Assembly (NCBI RefSeq): GCF_902686445.1
Contig: NC_062219.1
Coordinates: 108,315,160-108,379,159 of the forward strand
Length of the DNA: 64,000 bases
Direction: 5' to 3'
Origin: Sciurus carolinensis
Taxonomy: Eukaryota; Chordata; Mammalia; Rodentia; Sciuridae
Shown here: positions 62,905 through 64,000 of the stretch, piece after piece
How positions within the stretch are numbered: position 1 is the first letter of the stretch
Layout: the number at the start of each line of letters is the position of its first letter
The notes under the pieces: generated by a model
Database searches by the model: none
What the model saw: only the letters and a program-made list of their open reading frames with translations
Told to the model about the DNA's origin: nothing
Made by a program: the position numbers and the translations under genes

Positions 62905-64000
62905 CCAGTTCTTTAACAAGTGCCATTGCATTATTTTTAAATACTTTCTTAGTATTTTGTGCACTATTATTCAACCTTACTTTCCTGCATTTACCTTCCT
63001 TCTTCTGTTATTTATTCCAAGGAAAATAATTTCCAATACATTTTTTAAAATGTATTGAAGTATGAAACAATTACAATTATTGTTAATAGATCCAGTGAAG
63101 TTGGAAATGCTAATTTATTTAAGAAGGCATGATTTAATGGTTCTGAAGAGAGTGTTAAATGTTGGAATATTATTTTAATGAGTGTAATGAATGCATGTTT
63201 AGTCAACAAGCTTTCTGAAGTTAACAAGTTGTAGGTGACTGCTCCCTACTCCAGTGGAATATAGGGGACTTCAGGTTTGTGTTCACAAAGTGAAGAGAAA
63301 TGGGGAATTTGAGAGTCAAGCCCTATGTATGGAAAGGAATAGAGCAAATCAGAGTCTCTTCTAAGAGCATAGAGTAGGAAGGAGCTCTGGAAGCCAGGAG
63401 GTGAAAGAAAGGGCTGAAATTCTGGTCTCCAACTTAAAATTAAGAATAAACAAAATAATCTTATAACAAATCATCCAACTTGGACCCTATGATAGTAAAC
63501 TGAATATTTTTTAATTTAAGAGAAATGCCTCCAAAATGATTCTGCCAGAATTTAGAATCCCAGTATTGGAGATTATTTGAGTTAATAAGAAAATAATGGT
63601 AGGAGGAATGGCAGGGGTACTATCACATGATCTGGTTAATGCATACAATTAATATATGAAGTTAGCTTTCTTAATGCCTCTCTGAGCACTGCCCAAGGGA
63701 ATCAGAGTTTTTATGGAAGTTATGAGAACAAGAAGAGCAAGGGGTACTTTGGGGACTTCAGGCACCTCAGAGAACCACTGGGGTGAGTGGCTGCTCTGGA
63801 GAAAGTCCAACCTGAGAGAAAGATACCAAGTGCAGTTCCACACACGTTCAGCTTTGGTGCCTTCGGAGCATGTGAAAAAGGAGACTCGGTATACATTTGA
63901 TGTTGTGGGTTGGAAGCTCCAAAGAAGGTTTTGGAAATAGGTTTCCTCGCTTGCAGTCATGCAAATGAAAGAGGTCATCTGGAGTCAGAGTACATTTACT
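62905..64000. other. Anonymous DNA to window end, no gene seen
   Basis: The overlapping ORFs at 63649-63978 (minus) and 63713-63940 (plus) are mirror products of the same less AT-rich patch. Neither shows a domain. No repeat was recognised. Confidence 0.45.

Noticed and set aside
63649..63978. Overlapping ORFs on both strands near the window end as a possible exon
   Set aside because: Mirror ORFs of similar length on both strands are typical of chance in a less AT-rich patch. No domain or convincing splice pair was seen.
1..64000. CRISPR arrays, operons, prokaryotic or phage systems
   Set aside because: The repeat content is entirely mammalian. No regularly spaced direct repeats or compact gene arrays occur.

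Overview
This window is mammalian nuclear DNA with no protein-coding gene that I can support. The retroposon mix points to a rodent of the squirrel family (Sciuridae). It contains tRNA-derived ID-type SINEs alone and fused to B1-like (7SL-derived) units, a young L1 family with a C-rich/G-rich 3' UTR, an IAP-like ERV2 solo LTR, and the usual mammal-wide fossils (MIR, L2, MER5-type hAT, Tigger, MaLR LTRs, old L1/HAL1). The family call rests on recognising these repeats by eye and is not certain. Base composition is AT-rich. I found no CpG island outside L1 promoters, no multi-exon gene, no tRNA, rRNA or snRNA gene and no processed pseudogene. The window reads as a gene desert or the inside of a very long intron.

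Layout. 1-8650 is mostly anonymous AT-rich DNA with one B1-like SINE. 8653-9845 is a 5'-truncated L1 with a decayed 26-bp target-site duplication. 9850-16470 is a long stretch nearly free of recognisable young repeats. 17780-19123 holds the 5' UTR and ORF1 of an L1 that lacks everything downstream, lying against the 3' tip of another L1. 20080-28770 is anonymous DNA with scattered MIR, MER5, ID and old L1 pieces.

The centre (28780-38170) is one very old minus-strand L1 that later elements have repeatedly entered. These are an ERV2 solo LTR with 6-bp duplications, a SINE cluster, an ID-type SINE with 13-bp duplications whose tail was itself hit by a nearly full-length younger L1 (31795-35922), and a further ID-B1 SINE with perfect 12-bp duplications. 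The younger L1 keeps a promoter with tandem 171-bp monomers, a broken ORF1, and a broken ORF2 missing the reverse-transcriptase core. Its 3' end carries a telomere-like (CCCTAA)n tract.

The right part (39-64 kb) has two MaLR LTRs, a very young L1 3' end with a perfect 18-bp duplication, a Tigger-type MITE inside an old LTR, a plus-strand HAL1/L1M ORF1 fossil, several L2 copies including reverse-transcriptase portions, MIRs (one split by a SINE), and anonymous DNA.

Nothing here works together as a gene system. The interest lies in the layered retroposon history and in features of the squirrel-type L1 itself. All repeat family names come from memory of consensus sequences, without a database search.
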